Part shown: positions 25,423-34,703 of the stretch, piece by piece
Numbering within the stretch: the stretch's first letter is position 1
Layout: every line of letters starts with the position of its first letter
Origin: Pseudomonas versuta
GTDB lineage: Bacteria; Pseudomonadota; Gammaproteobacteria; Pseudomonadales; Pseudomonadaceae
Length of the DNA stretch: 64,000 bases
Reading direction: 5' to 3'
Assembly: GCF_001294575.1 (NCBI RefSeq)
Contig: NZ_CP012676.1
Span: 4,314,001 to 4,378,000 of the forward strand
The notes under the pieces: model-generated
Database searches by the model: none
What the model was told of the DNA's origin: nothing
What the model saw: the letters and a program-made list of their open reading frames with translations, nothing else
Program-made: the position numbers and the translations under genes

Positions 25423-27039
25423 CTAGCCGATTCGATGGGCCGAGCGACGAATCAACCCGATGACCGGCAATAAGCCGACCAGCACCAATGTCAGTGCAGG
25501 CAACGATGCCCGCGCCCACTCACCTTCACTGGTCATCTCAAAAATCCGCACCGCCAGCGTGTCCCACCCAAACGGGCGCATCAGCAAGGTTGCCGGCATT
25601 TCTTTGAGCACATCGACAAATACCAGCAGCGCTGCACTCAGGGTGCCCGGGAGCAATAACGGGAGATACACCTTGATAAACAGTCGCGGGCCACTCACAC
25701 CCAAACTGCGGGCGGCTTCTGGCAAAGAAGGACGAATGCGCGCCAGGCTGTTTTCCAGAGGGCCGTACGCCACAGCGATAAAGCGCACCAGATACGCCAG
25801 CAGCAGAGCCGACAGGCTGCCCAGCAATAGCGGCTTGCCAGCCCCTCCAAGCCAGCCTGATACCGGGATCACCAGTTCACGATCCAGATAGCTGAAAGCC
25901 AGCATGATCGACACCGCCAGTACCGATCCCGGCAATGCATAACCGAGGTTGGCCAGGCTCACCCCGGCGCGGATAGCCGTTGTGGGCGCCTGTCGCCGGG
26001 CAAACGCCAGCACCAGCGCCACACTTACGGTGATCAGCGCGGCCATGGCCCCCAGATACAGGGTGTGCAAAATCAGGCCGCTATAGCGCTCATCAAGATC
26101 AAAGCGCCCGCGCTGCCAGAACCACACCACCAATTGCAGCATCGGGATCACAAACGCGCAGGCGAACACCAGCATGCACCAACCACTGGCCAGCCACGCC
26201 TTGGGGCCCCGCAAGTGATACAAGGCCTTGCCCCGGGGCCGTTCGTTACTGGCGCGACTGGCGCCCCGGGCACGGCGTTCGCCATAGAGCACCACCATCA
26301 CTACCAGCAGCAGCAAACTGGCCAGTTGCGCAGCGGTCGACAGGCTGAAAAAGCCGTACCAGGTTTTGTAGATGGCCGTGGTGAAGGTGTCGAAGTTGAA
26401 CACCGATACGGCACCGAAATCGGCCAGGGTTTCCATCAGTGCCAGGGCCACTCCCGCCCCGATTGCCGGGCGCGCCATGGGCAATGCCACACGCCAGAAC
26501 GCCTGCCACGGGCTTTGACCCAACACCCGGGCTGCTTCCATCAGACCTTTGCCCTGAGCGAGGAATGCGGTGCGCGCCAACAGGTAAACGTAGGGGTAGA
26601 ACACCAGAATCAGCACAATAATTACGCCGCCGGTCGAGCGCACCCTCGGCAGACGCAGGCCCATACCAAACCATTCGCGCAGCAGGGTTTGCACCGGGCC
26701 GGCAAAATCCAGCAGGCCGACAAAAACAAATGCCAGCACATAAGCCGGAATCGCGAACGGCAGCATCAGCGCCCAGTCCAGCCAGCGCCTGCCGGGGAAC
26801 TCGCACAAGCTGGTTAACCACGCCAGACTCACGCCAAGCAGCGTCACGCCGATGCCAACCCCCACAATCAGAGTGAGTGTGTTGCCCAGCAGGCGCGGCA
26901 TCTGCGTATCCCACAGGTGGCTCCAGATCTGTACATCTATGCTTTGCCAGGACAGCAGCAAAACGCTCAGTGGCAGCAGCACCAGAGCGGCAATGACAAA
27001 AACCAGTGGATACCAGCGACGTTGGGCGGGATGGGCCAC
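25423..27039 (-). CDS. Ferric iron ABC transporter permease (FbpB-type, fused double permease)
   Basis: The 538-residue protein has about 12 membrane helices in two homologous halves, each carrying an EAA-type ABC-permease loop ('EAARVLGQSPWQAFWRVALPMARPAI' and 'EAARSLGVSGPRLFIKVYLPLLLPGT'), the layout of FbpB/SfuB iron permeases. It works with the ferric-binding protein encoded just upstream. I place the start at GTG 27039 ('MAHPAQRRWYP'); the longer frame to 27099 would run into a REP element. No ATPase (FbpC) gene is adjacent. Confidence 0.9.
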   Translation of the reverse strand: MAHPAQRRWYPLVFVIAALVLLPLSVLLLSWQSIDVQIWSHLWDTQMPRLLGNTLTLIVGVGIGVTLLGVSLAWLTSLCEFPGRRWLDWALMLPFAIPAYVLAFVFVGLLDFAGPVQTLLREWFGMGLRLPRVRSTGGVIIVLILVFYPYVYLLARTAFLAQGKGLMEAARVLGQSPWQAFWRVALPMARPAIGAGVALALMETLADFGAVSVFNFDTFTTAIYKTWYGFFSLSTAAQLASLLLLVVMVVLYGERRARGASRASNERPRGKALYHLRGPKAWLASGWCMLVFACAFVIPMLQLVVWFWQRGRFDLDERYSGLILHTLYLGAMAALITVSVALVLAFARRQAPTTAIRAGVSLANLGYALPGSVLAVSIMLAFSYLDRELVIPVSGWLGGAGKPLLLGSLSALLLAYLVRFIAVAYGPLENSLARIRPSLPEAARSLGVSGPRLFIKVYLPLLLPGTLSAALLVFVDVLKEMPATLLMRPFGWDTLAVRIFEMTSEGEWARASLPALTLVLVGLLPVIGLIRRSAHRIG

Positions 27040-27076
27040 GAAGAAATCTCGGAAGTGGAAGTACCGGAAACAAATA

Positions 27077-27157
27077 TGGGAGCGGGCCTGGCGATGCATG
27101 CGCCGCGGTCTCCTGCAGAAACCGCGGTGATGCTATCGCGGACAAGCCGCTCCCACA
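27077..27157. repeat. REP pair inside the iron-transport operon
   Basis: TGGGAGCGGGCCTGGCGAT faces GCGGACAAGCCGCTCCCACA, with a further CCGCGGT/ACCGCGG stem between. It lies in the 138-base gap between the binding-protein stop (27178) and the permease start (27039). Confidence 0.8.
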
Positions 27158-27177
27158 GGTAAAACTTCAGCTTTTTA

Positions 27178-28179
27178 TCAGTTCCAGCCGGCACGATCCA
27201 TCATGCGAATCGCTTCTGCCTGACGCTTGCCTGCTACTTCAACCGGCAGTTCATCGGCCTTGAAGTTACCCCAGCTGGCCACTTCGGCTGAAGGAGCAAC
27301 ATTCGGGTTGGCCGGGAATTCCTGGTTGGTCCCGGCAAAAATCGCCTGAGCTTCAGGCGTGGTCATCCACTCCACCAACGCCTTGGCGGCTTCAGGATGC
27401 GGGGCGTATTTGGTCAGGCCAATACCGGACAGGTTGACGTGAACACCACGGTCCGCCTGGTTAGGCCAGAACAGTTTCACCGCCAGATCCGGCTTCTGCT
27501 TGTGCAGGCGGCCATAGTAGTAAGTGTTGACGATGCCGACGTCGCACTGCCCGGCGTTAATTGCTTCCAGCACTGCAATGTCATCCGAGAACACATCGGT
27601 AGACAGGTTATTCACCCAGCCCTTGAGGATTTCTTCGGTTTTTTGCGGACCATTCACCTCGATCATGGTGGCGGTAAGCGACTGGTTATAAACCTTTTTG
27701 GCGGTGCGCAGGCACAGGCGGCCTTCCCACTCTTTGTCTGCCAGGGCTTCGTAAGTCGACAACTCTTCTGGTTTGACCCGGTCAGAGGCGTAGGCAATGG
27801 TTCGCGCACGCAAACTCAGGCCAGTCCACTCGTGGGAAGAGGAACGGTATTGAGGCGGGATATTTTTATCGATCACGTCAGACTTGAGCGGTTGCAGAAT
27901 GCCCATTTGCTCGGCTTGCCACAGGTTGCCGGCATCCACGGTCAATAGCAGATCAGCAGTAGCGTTCTGGCCTTCTGCCTTGATGCGCTGCATCAGCGGC
28001 GCTTCCTTGTCGGTAATGAACTTGATCTTGACCCCGGTCTTGGCGGTATAGGCGTCAAATACCGGCTTGATCAACTCGTCGATGCGCGAGGAATAGACCA
28101 CCACTTCATCGGCAGCAAATACGCTGCTTCCGAAAACAGTAAGGGCCAGTGCAGTCAGCAGGCGCTTGGGTACCAACAT
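27178..28179 (-). CDS. Periplasmic Fe(3+)-binding protein of ABC transporter (FbpA/FutA-type)
   Basis: The 333-residue protein has a signal peptide cleaved after 'GSSVFA' (about residue 22), then '[21 protein letters not shown]', typical of the transferrin-like FbpA/FutA family. The adjacent tyrosines in '[10 protein letters not shown]' are the usual ferric ligands. It is the first gene of an operon with the double permease, with a REP between them. A weak Fur-box-like sequence lies upstream at 28211-28229. Confidence 0.93.
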   Translation of the reverse strand: MLVPKRLLTALALTVFGSSVFAADEVVVYSSRIDELIKPVFDAYTAKTGVKIKFITDKEAPLMQRIKAEGQNATADLLLTVDAGNLWQAEQMGILQPLKSDVIDKNIPPQYRSSSHEWTGLSLRARTIAYASDRVKPEELSTYEALADKEWEGRLCLRTAKKVYNQSLTATMIEVNGPQKTEEILKGWVNNLSTDVFSDDIAVLEAINAGQCDVGIVNTYYYGRLHKQKPDLAVKLFWPNQADRGVHVNLSGIGLTKYAPHPEAAKALVEWMTTPEAQAIFAGTNQEFPANPNVAPSAEVASWGNFKADELPVEVAGKRQAEAIRMMDRAGWN

Positions 28180-28210
28180 GGTGGGCGGTCTCTCTTAATG
28201 CGAATCGGGC

Positions 28211-28229
28211 GTAAATGGTAGTGAATCAC
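28211..28229. promoter_or_regulatory. Weak Fur-box-like site upstream of the iron-binding protein gene
   Basis: GTAAATGGTAGTGAATCAC matches 11 of 19 positions of GATAATGATAATCATTATC by eye and contains the inner palindrome GTGAATCAC. Context (iron importer promoter, 32 bases before the ATG) supports it; the match alone is weak. Confidence 0.3.
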
Positions 28230-28290
28230 ATTTGCCATCTCAACCTAACTCGCCCCAGAGCCGTTACCGGATGTTGCAAGAAACGCCTTC

Positions 28291-28355
28291 CTGTAGGAGC
28301 GAGCTTGCTCGCGATCTCTGCAATGCACAGCTCGCGAGCAAGCTCGCTCCTACAG
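28291..28355. repeat. REP pair (inverted)
   Basis: CTGTAGGAGCGAGCTTGCTC faces GAGCAAGCTCGCTCCTACAG, a perfect 20-base arm on each side. It abuts the ubiI stop (28359). Confidence 0.95.
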
Positions 28356-28358
28356 ATT

Positions 28359-29582
28359 TCAGGCTTTGGCCAGCGGCGGCAAGTCGCCGGTCAGGCCCAG
28401 CGCCTGGCGCACAAAGAGCGCTTTGGCTTCGGGCATTTGGTTTACCCATTTCAATCCGGTGTTACGCAGCAAGCGGGCAGTCAACGAATCAGCCTGGAAC
28501 AGGCGCGCAAAACCCTCCATCGACGCCATCAGCGCCAGGTTGTGCGGCATGCGCCGCCGCTCGAAACGGCTCAGTACCCGCACATCCGCCAGCCGGTCGC
28601 CACGATCAACCCCGTGCAACAACACATCTGCCAGCACCGCTGCATCGAGGAAACCCAGGTTCACGCCCTGCCCGGCAAGCGGGTGGATGGTGTGCGCCGC
28701 ATCGCCGATCAGCGCCAGGCCTTCGGCCACATAGCGCTTGGCGTGGCGTTGACGCAACGGTACACAGACCCGCGGGTCTGCGCTCACCACGCTGCCCAGG
28801 CGGCCTTCAAAGGCCGACTCCAGTTCGCGGCAAAAGTCGTTGTCATCCAGTGTCATCAGGTGCTTAGCCTGCTCAGGTGTGGTCGACCAGACAATTGAGC
28901 ACCAATCCTGCTGACCATCACGCTGCAGGGGCAAAAATGCCAGCGGCCCATAGTCGGTAAAGCGCTGCCAGGCGGTCTGCTGATGGGGTTGCGAGCAACG
29001 CACGCTGGTGACGATGGCGTGATGCTGGTAATCCCACTCGCGCGTCTCACAGCCTGTCAGTCGGCGCACGGCCGAGTTGGCGCCATCCGCGGCAACCACC
29101 AGCGGCGCGCGCAGGGTGCGACCATCCGCCAGGGTCAGCAGCCAGTCGTCACCGGAGCGACGCATTTGCTCCAGCCGTGCATTGGCCAGCAATTCGATAT
29201 TCGTGACCTGCAGACACTCCAGCAAGGCGTCCTGGATCACGCGATTTTCAACGATATGGCCCAACACCTCGGCATGTACGCTGGCCGCCGAGAAGTGGAT
29301 CTGCCCCGTGCCGCTGCCATCCCATACATGCATGTGCGAATAAGGGCTGACACGGCGCCGGGCAATCCCGTCCCATGCCCCAAGGCGTTGCAGGATGCGC
29401 TGACTGGCGGCCGACAAGGCGCTGACTCGCGGCTCGAACGGCGCCTCGGGGCTAAACGGTTTGATAGCCAGCGGGCTGCCATCAAGCAGCAGAATTTTTA
29501 GTCCGCTGTCCTTGAGCGCCAGCGCCAAAGCGCTTCCGACCATTCCGGCCCCGACAATCAGCAGATCTGCGCGCATTTCCAT
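28359..29582 (-). CDS. ubiI: Ubiquinone biosynthesis FAD-dependent hydroxylase (UbiI/VisC-type)
   Basis: The 407-residue flavin monooxygenase has the N-terminal dinucleotide fold 'LLIVGAGMVGSALA', the 'DGANSAVRR' motif near residue 165, and the C-terminal FAD motif 'LIGDAAHTIHPLAGQGVNLGF'. It is third in the pepP-ubiH-ubiI order, where the gene has also been called visC. UbiI hydroxylates C5 of the ubiquinone ring; UbiF-type C6 activity is the alternative, since these paralogues are hard to tell apart. The ATG at 29582 is used; a second Met two codons later is possible. Confidence 0.88.
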   Translation of the reverse strand: MEMRADLLIVGAGMVGSALALALKDSGLKILLLDGSPLAIKPFSPEAPFEPRVSALSAASQRILQRLGAWDGIARRRVSPYSHMHVWDGSGTGQIHFSAASVHAEVLGHIVENRVIQDALLECLQVTNIELLANARLEQMRRSGDDWLLTLADGRTLRAPLVVAADGANSAVRRLTGCETREWDYQHHAIVTSVRCSQPHQQTAWQRFTDYGPLAFLPLQRDGQQDWCSIVWSTTPEQAKHLMTLDDNDFCRELESAFEGRLGSVVSADPRVCVPLRQRHAKRYVAEGLALIGDAAHTIHPLAGQGVNLGFLDAAVLADVLLHGVDRGDRLADVRVLSRFERRRMPHNLALMASMEGFARLFQADSLTARLLRNTGLKWVNQMPEAKALFVRQALGLTGDLPPLAKA

Positions 29583-29661
29583 GCTTTAAGCCTGTCTCGC
29601 TAGCGGCATACGCCGCACTTTAAAAATGGTCCGACCCGGGACATGTGTACCCCGGCCGTCA

Positions 29662-30849
29662 TTAACTGTCTGCGCGGGTGCCCAGCCCCATCGCCTGACG
29701 GGCAAACCAGCGTTTGGCCGGCGGTAACAGATCGAGGCCGAGCAGGCCAAGGTTACGCCCCAGCGAGACCAGCGGCTGCTCACTGCCGAACACCCGTGTT
29801 ACTTGGTCCGAGAAGCCAATCGTCAGTTGTTGATCGAGTTTTTGGCGCTGTTGATAACTCAGCAGCGTGGCAAAATCACCGGGCTTTTTGGCACTCGCCA
29901 ACAAGGCGTCAGCCAATGCCTGCGCATCACGCAGGGACAGGTTGAAACCCTGACCGGCAATCGGGTGCAGGCTATGGGCCGCGTTGCCCAGAACTGCCAG
30001 GTGCGGGCGTACCTGCTCCTCGGCTTCAATCAGCGTCAGCGGATACAAGTGTCGGGCGCCAACCTGCTTGAGGGTGCCCAGCCGGTAGCCGAATACGCCC
30101 TGCAACTCGCTGAGAAAGCTTGGCTCATCGAGTGCCGCCAGACGCCGGGCGTCCATCCCCAGCCGGGTCCATACCAGCGCACAGCGGTTATCAGCCAGTG
30201 GCAGCAAGGCCATCGGGCCTTCATCGGTGAAACGCTCGAAGGCCATTCCGGCATGGGGCAAGCTGGGGGTGATGTTGGCGATTAGCGCACTTTGATCGTA
30301 AGGGCGCTTGCGCACATGAATGCCTAATTGCTCGCGCAACCCCGAACGGCCGCCATCGGCCAGCACTGCCAGGTCGCAATCGAGGGTGGTTTCATCGTTG
30401 AGCGTCAAGCGGTAGCCGTCTTCAAGCGGCTGCATATGGATAACTTCAGCCGGGCAACGCCAGCTGATCACGTCCGGGTCCAGACTTTTCCACAGGCTTT
30501 GGCCGAGCCAACTGTTTTCGACCACGTAACCGAGGGCCGGCACCCCTTCTTCGCGGGCCGACAAACGGGCAGTCGAAAAACGCCCGCGATCTGACACATG
30601 TATGTCCCGTATCGGTTCGGCTCGCTCAGCAATGACTTGCCACAGCCCCATGCGCTCGTAGATCTGCCGCGCGCCATAACTAAGCGCCGAGGAGCGGGCG
30701 TCGTAGCTGGGCTGATAACTGTTGCCCGGGGCAAACGGTTCGATCAGTACGATTTTCCAGCCCCGCGCCTTAGCCCCGGCTTGCAACGCCAAAGCAAGGC
30801 TGGCGCCGACCAGACCGCCACCGATAATCGCCAAACTGACCCGATTCAT
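29662..30849 (-). CDS. ubiH: 2-octaprenyl-6-methoxyphenol hydroxylase UbiH
   Basis: The 395-residue FAD-dependent monooxygenase hydroxylates C1 of the ubiquinone precursor. It shows 'LAIIGGGLVGASLALALQ', 'LADGGRSGLREQLG', and 'VLGNAAHSLHPIAGQGFNLSLRD', where the Asn in GNAAH is typical for UbiH. It overlaps pepP by four bases and precedes ubiI by 79 bases on the same strand, so these three form one operon. Confidence 0.93.
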   Translation of the reverse strand: MNRVSLAIIGGGLVGASLALALQAGAKARGWKIVLIEPFAPGNSYQPSYDARSSALSYGARQIYERMGLWQVIAERAEPIRDIHVSDRGRFSTARLSAREEGVPALGYVVENSWLGQSLWKSLDPDVISWRCPAEVIHMQPLEDGYRLTLNDETTLDCDLAVLADGGRSGLREQLGIHVRKRPYDQSALIANITPSLPHAGMAFERFTDEGPMALLPLADNRCALVWTRLGMDARRLAALDEPSFLSELQGVFGYRLGTLKQVGARHLYPLTLIEAEEQVRPHLAVLGNAAHSLHPIAGQGFNLSLRDAQALADALLASAKKPGDFATLLSYQQRQKLDQQLTIGFSDQVTRVFGSEQPLVSLGRNLGLLGLDLLPPAKRWFARQAMGLGTRADS

Positions 30850-32180
30850 GCTGCGCTCATCCGTGCTGCCGCCATCAAGACCTCGATGTCAGCGACGGTT
30901 TTCGGCACGTCGCCGGTCAAGACTTCACAGCCGTTTTTGGTGACCACTACGTCGTCCTCGATGCGTACCCCGATACCGCGCCATTTTTTCGCGACATTCA
31001 GATTGTTCGGGCTGATATAGATACCGGGCTCAACCGTCAGCGCCATGCCGACTTCCAGCACGCGCCATTCACCGCCGACCTTGTATTCGCCCACGTCATG
31101 CACATCGAGCCCCAGCCAGTGGCCAGCACGGTGCATGTAAAACGGTTTGTAAGCTTCGCTGGCAATCAGCTCATCTACGTCGCCCTGCAACAGGCCCAGC
31201 TCAACCAGTCCCGCCGTGATCACCTGGACCGTGGCTTCATGGGCCTCGTTCCAGTGTCTGTTGGGTGCAATCCGGGTAAAAGCGGCTTCCTGGGCTGCCA
31301 GCACCAGCTCGTAAATGGCTTTTTGTTCAGGCGAAAACTGGCCGCTGACCGGAAACGTACGGCTGATATCACTGGCGTAGCAGTCGATCTCGCACCCGGC
31401 ATCGATCAATACCAGGTCGCCGTCCTTGAGCAGGGCGTCATTCTCCTGGTAGTGCAGGATGCAGCTGTTATCGCCTGAAGCGACGATCGAGCCATAGGCT
31501 GGCATTTTTGCCCCGCTTTTACGAAATTCGTAGTCCAGTTCGGCCTCGAGGCTGTACTCATGCAAACCGGCGCGACTGGCCTGCATGGCGCGCACATGGG
31601 CGCGAGCCGAGATTTGCGCCGCGTGGCGCATGACCTTTATTTCTGCCGCCGATTTATACAGGCGCATGTCATGCAGCAGATGATCCAGAGCAACGAATTC
31701 GTTGGGCGGCTGAGCGCCGAGGCTCGCCTTGGAGCGGATCGCGTTGATCCATTCCATCAGGTTGCGATCAAAATCGGGGTTGCTGCCCATTGCCGAGTAC
31801 ACCCGGTCACGGCCTTCAATCAGCCCTGGCAGGATGTCGTCGATGTCAGTGATGGGGAACGCGTCGTCAGCGCCGAAGTCGCGGATAGCGCCTTCTTGCC
31901 CGGCACGCAAGCCATCCCACAGCTCACGCTCGGCATTGCGCTCGCGGCAAAACAGTACGTATTCACCGTGAGCCCGGCCCGGGATCAGGACAATGACCGC
32001 CTGAGGCTCGGGAAAGCCGCTCAGGTACTGGAAATTGCTCTCCTGACGATAAACATGCTCGACATCGCGATTGCGAATTGCCACTGCCGCAGCAGGAAGA
32101 ATCGCAATGCTGTTGGGCTCCATCTGCGCCATGAGCGCCTTGCGGCGACGTGTGTATTCCGATTTCGGGATATGGATCAT
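30846..32180 (-). CDS. pepP: Xaa-Pro aminopeptidase P
   Basis: The 444-residue M24 metalloprotease removes N-terminal residues that precede proline. It has the N-terminal AMP_N domain ('YTRRRKALMAQM') and a C-terminal pita-bread domain with the dimetal ligands in 'LIDAGCEIDCYASDISRTFP', 'HWLGLDVHDVG', 'LTVEPGIY' and 'GVRIEDDVVV'. It is downstream of the UPF0149 gene by 29 bases and overlaps ubiH by four, a gene order conserved from E. coli (ygfB-pepP-ubiH-visC). Confidence 0.96.
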   Translation of the reverse strand: MIHIPKSEYTRRRKALMAQMEPNSIAILPAAAVAIRNRDVEHVYRQESNFQYLSGFPEPQAVIVLIPGRAHGEYVLFCRERNAERELWDGLRAGQEGAIRDFGADDAFPITDIDDILPGLIEGRDRVYSAMGSNPDFDRNLMEWINAIRSKASLGAQPPNEFVALDHLLHDMRLYKSAAEIKVMRHAAQISARAHVRAMQASRAGLHEYSLEAELDYEFRKSGAKMPAYGSIVASGDNSCILHYQENDALLKDGDLVLIDAGCEIDCYASDISRTFPVSGQFSPEQKAIYELVLAAQEAAFTRIAPNRHWNEAHEATVQVITAGLVELGLLQGDVDELIASEAYKPFYMHRAGHWLGLDVHDVGEYKVGGEWRVLEVGMALTVEPGIYISPNNLNVAKKWRGIGVRIEDDVVVTKNGCEVLTGDVPKTVADIEVLMAAARMSAA

Positions 32181-32209
32181 GGGCAGACGGGTTCCCTCTT
32201 GAAGATCAA

Positions 32210-32767
32210 TCAGTGCAGCGAAGGCTTTGCAGCAGCAGGCTCATCAGCTTTTTTGGTTTCGGCGAACAGGAGCAATGGCGCAACGCGCAGGTATTCCATC
32301 ACTTGCATGTAGTCGCTTTCACCGTCATCGGACTCGTCAAGGGCATCTTGAACCTGAGAAATGGCGGCCAGATCCTGCAGGACTTCCTTGCCTTCAGTGC
32401 TCAAGGCATTGTCACGGTAGTTAAGACCGAAACCGGAGAGGAAACCCTGGCACCACTCACCCAGCGCTATTGCACGCTCGGTCAGAGGCGCTTCATCGGT
32501 AGGCAACAGCAGCACGACAGTCATGTCGTCACCGGTCAGTTCACCTTTAACCATCTCTTGCAAACCGATCAGGGCATTGCGTACGTTGTCCTGAATTTCG
32601 CCTTCGAGCAGATCGGCCGCGTCAGCCAGCCAGCTGTCGTGGTCGAAGCCGGCGCCAGCAGCACTGCGGCCTAGCAACAGGCCGTGCAGTTCTGCAGGCG
32701 AAACATTATGGCCGCTGGTGGTCAGCAGGGTGGCAAAGGCTTGATACGGGGAATTCTGAATAGGCAT
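32210..32767 (-). CDS. YgfB/YecA family UPF0149 protein
   Basis: The 185-residue acidic, helical protein is the YgfB homologue that precedes pepP in most gamma-proteobacteria ('ELHGLLLGR...[24 protein letters not shown]', '[14 protein letters not shown]'). The C-terminal zinc-binding tail of YecA is absent. The family role is poorly understood; in P. aeruginosa YgfB affects expression of cell-wall amidase and resistance genes. It is first gene of the ygfB-pepP-ubiH-ubiI operon and diverges from the zapB-like gene. Confidence 0.92.
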   Translation of the reverse strand: MPIQNSPYQAFATLLTTSGHNVSPAELHGLLLGRSAAGAGFDHDSWLADAADLLEGEIQDNVRNALIGLQEMVKGELTGDDMTVVLLLPTDEAPLTERAIALGEWCQGFLSGFGLNYRDNALSTEGKEVLQDLAAISQVQDALDESDDGESDYMQVMEYLRVAPLLLFAETKKADEPAAAKPSLH

Positions 32768-32901
32768 GGTCAGCTAGGCGCCAAGCGGCGCTATGTCTAG
32801 AATGGAGGCCTTGTATCCTAGCATCGGCAGACGTGCCAGACCATCGAGGCGTCAACTCGTTTGACGGTCACCATCCATCAGAAATTACACAGTAGGACAC
32901 A

Positions 32902-33111
32902 ATGGAAGACACCGACCTGCATGCACTGATGGCCAGACTCGAGTTACTGATCAACCGGGTCGAGCAACTTAACCGTCAAAACGGACTCTTAGTAGCTCAG
33001 GAAAAGACTTGGCGCGAGGAACGCGCGCACCTCATTGAAAAAAACGAAATCGCCCGACACAAGGTGGAATCGATGATTTCGCGCCTCAAAGCCCTGGAGC
33101 AAGACTCATGA
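32902..33111 (+). CDS. ZapB-like coiled-coil protein (TIGR02449 family)
   Basis: The 69-residue protein is almost entirely one coiled coil with a leucine heptad ('LHALMARLELLINRVEQLNRQNGLL'), as in the TIGR02449/ZapB-like family. It overlaps zapA by four bases (ATGA). ZapB links ZapA and the division ring in E. coli, so a division role beside ZapA is a sensible inference. Start ATG 32902 has a TAGGA site upstream. Confidence 0.88.
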   Translation: MEDTDLHALMARLELLINRVEQLNRQNGLLVAQEKTWREERAHLIEKNEIARHKVESMISRLKALEQDS

Positions 33112-33425
33112 GTACAAGCAGTAGCGTCACCGTGCACATCCTCGATAAAGAATATTCGATCATGTGTCCCCAGGAAGAACGCACCAATCTGGTGAGTGCC
33201 GCCCGTTACCTGGATGGCAAGATGCGAGAAATTCGCAGCAGCGGCAAAGTCATTGGCGCCGACCGTATCGCCGTGATGGCCGCCCTGAATATCACTCACG
33301 ATCTGCTGCACAGGCAGGAAGTTGCCGAAGTTCAGCCCAACGGCTCAACTCGCGAACAGGTACGTGACCTGCTGGAGCGCGTCGATCTGGTGCTCGCCAC
33401 TGATCCGAACGAACGTCAAAGCTGA
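33108..33425 (+). CDS. zapA: Cell division protein ZapA
   Basis: The 105-residue protein stabilises FtsZ protofilaments at midcell. It has the N-terminal 'VTVHILDKEYSIMCPQEERTNLVSAARYLDGKM' domain followed by a coiled coil. It is coupled to the ZapB-like gene and lies just before the 6S RNA gene, a linkage conserved across gamma-proteobacteria. Confidence 0.95.
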   Translation: MSTSSSVTVHILDKEYSIMCPQEERTNLVSAARYLDGKMREIRSSGKVIGADRIAVMAALNITHDLLHRQEVAEVQPNGSTREQVRDLLERVDLVLATDPNERQS

Positions 33426-33445
33426 TTCATAAGGTTTCTTTGGGG

Positions 33446-33451
33446 TATACT
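33446..33451 (+). promoter_or_regulatory. -10 box of the 6S RNA promoter
   Basis: TATACT preceded by GGGG, 7 bases before the expected 6S start. The GCGCCACT around the start is usual for Pseudomonas ssrS. Confidence 0.65.
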
Positions 33452-33456
33452 CGCGC

Positions 33457-33638
33457 CACTCCCTGGAGTATTCGCCAGTTAGCGATGTCCCTGAGCCGAT
33501 TCGCACTACCCTGGAGCTTGCACGTTGGGCCGGTGTGCATGTCCGCTAGACGGAAAGCCTTAAGGTCTACTGCAACTTCCACCTTGAACTTTCGGGTTCA
33601 AGGGCCAAGCCGACAGCGGTACGTCGGGGAGCCTGATT
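33457..33638 (+). ncRNA. ssrS: 6S RNA
   Basis: The roughly 182-base RNA mimics an open promoter and sequesters sigma-70 RNA polymerase in stationary phase. Support: position between zapA and the 5-formyl-THF cyclo-ligase gene (the universal 6S location), a -10 box just upstream, closing stem CTCCC (33459-33463) with GGGAG (33627-33631), and the family segments GTCCCTGAGCCGATTC and TTCGGGTTCAAGGGCC. Exact ends are estimated. Confidence 0.93.
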
Positions 33639-33717
33639 TTTTAGCGCAATGCCGGCCCTGAGCTGGCACTGCCTTTCACGAGCCAACCGTCCGGTGAACT
33701 CGATCTTGAACAGCGCC

Positions 33718-34317
33718 ATGACCGAACCTGCGACACGCCCCCAGCTTCGCCGACTGTTGCGCAAAGCCCGCCGCGAACTTTCGCCAGGCGAGCAACGCCA
33801 GGCCGCCCGTGGCCTGTACCGGCAACTGGCGCAACACCCGCTGTTTCGCCGCGCCAAACATATCTCGCTGTACCTGCCCACTGACGGTGAAATCGATCCG
33901 CGCCTGTTGCTGCGTGAAGCACAACGCCGGGGCAAGATTACTTACCTGCCCGTGCTCAGCGCCTGGCCTCGAACCAAGATGGTGTTTCAGCGCGTTGCGG
34001 CCGGCGAAAAACTGATCCCCAATCGCTTCCGGATTCTAGAACCCAGAACCAACCGCGCCCGCCAACGAAAGGTCTGGGCGCTCGATCTGGTGCTTTTGCC
34101 GTTGGTCGGGTTTGATAAAACGGGAGGACGATTGGGTATGGGCGGCGGCTTTTACGACCGCAGCCTGGCCTATCTGGCCCGACGCCAAAACTGGCGCAAG
34201 CCGACGCTGCTGGGGCTAGCCCATGAGTGCCAAAAAGTAGAGAGCCTGGCGCAAGCCCGTTGGGATGTGCCGCTACAGGGCACGGTCTCGGACAGGCAGT
34301 GGTACGTCGCCCACTGA
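33718..34317 (+). CDS. 5-formyltetrahydrofolate cyclo-ligase
   Basis: The 199-residue enzyme converts 5-formyl-THF to 5,10-methenyl-THF with ATP, recycling a stored folate. Family motifs are 'LRRLLRKARRELSP', 'ISLYLPTDGEIDP', 'DLVLLPLVGFDKTGGRLGMGGGFYDR' and 'LGLAHECQ'. The ATG at 33718 is preferred over 33649 because the longer frame overlaps the 6S RNA end. It is the ygfA/fau homologue downstream of 6S RNA and may be read from the 6S promoter. Confidence 0.94.
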   Translation: MTEPATRPQLRRLLRKARRELSPGEQRQAARGLYRQLAQHPLFRRAKHISLYLPTDGEIDPRLLLREAQRRGKITYLPVLSAWPRTKMVFQRVAAGEKLIPNRFRILEPRTNRARQRKVWALDLVLLPLVGFDKTGGRLGMGGGFYDRSLAYLARRQNWRKPTLLGLAHECQKVESLAQARWDVPLQGTVSDRQWYVAH

Positions 34318-34321
34318 AAAC

Positions 34322-34350
34322 CAAGGCATCTGTATCAAAGAGATGCCTTG
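34322..34350. terminator. Stem-loop between convergent genes
   Basis: CAAGGCATCT (34322-34331) pairs perfectly with AGATGCCTTG (34341-34350), nine-base loop. T-runs on either side are short, so termination may be partial. Confidence 0.65.
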
Positions 34351-34357
34351 CCAGTAC

Positions 34358-34507
34358 TTATCGTTTAAATGGCTGTACTTGTTGTTGCGCCAACTCAATC
34401 GGCGCGTCAGTCGAGGCTGACCAGAGGCTTTGCGCATAACCCGTTGTAACCACGCCCAAACCGAACAAAATAACCAAAATCCACAGTAAATCCGGTTTGC
34501 GTTTCAT
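34358..34507 (-). CDS. 49-residue membrane-anchored small protein, unknown function
   Basis: The frame starts at ATG 34507 behind an excellent AAGGGGGG ribosome-binding site and ends at TAA 34358. After 'MKRKPD' there is one hydrophobic helix ('LLWILVILFGLGVVTTGYA', residues 7-25), followed by a polar tail ending 'VQPFKR'. It looks like a single-pass or exported small protein. I do not recognise a family. The strong start signal, the K/R-then-helix pattern and the stem-loop just past its stop support a real gene. Confidence 0.65.
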   Translation of the reverse strand: MKRKPDLLWILVILFGLGVVTTGYAQSLWSASTDAPIELAQQQVQPFKR

Positions 34508-34703
34508 CGATTGCCCCCCTTCAGGCAAATCAACACGATGACAGCAACGGTTTTTGTTATAGGCCGTGCAGCAGCGTCAAGCTTAAAATCCCGGCATTCT
34601 GAGGCAACACGAACTGACACGCAAACTCTGGCGTCAACCGACTGTCGGTTCACAGCGAAGTTGCCAGACAAAATGACCAAGCCACATTTGAGGAGCAGTG
34701 AAA

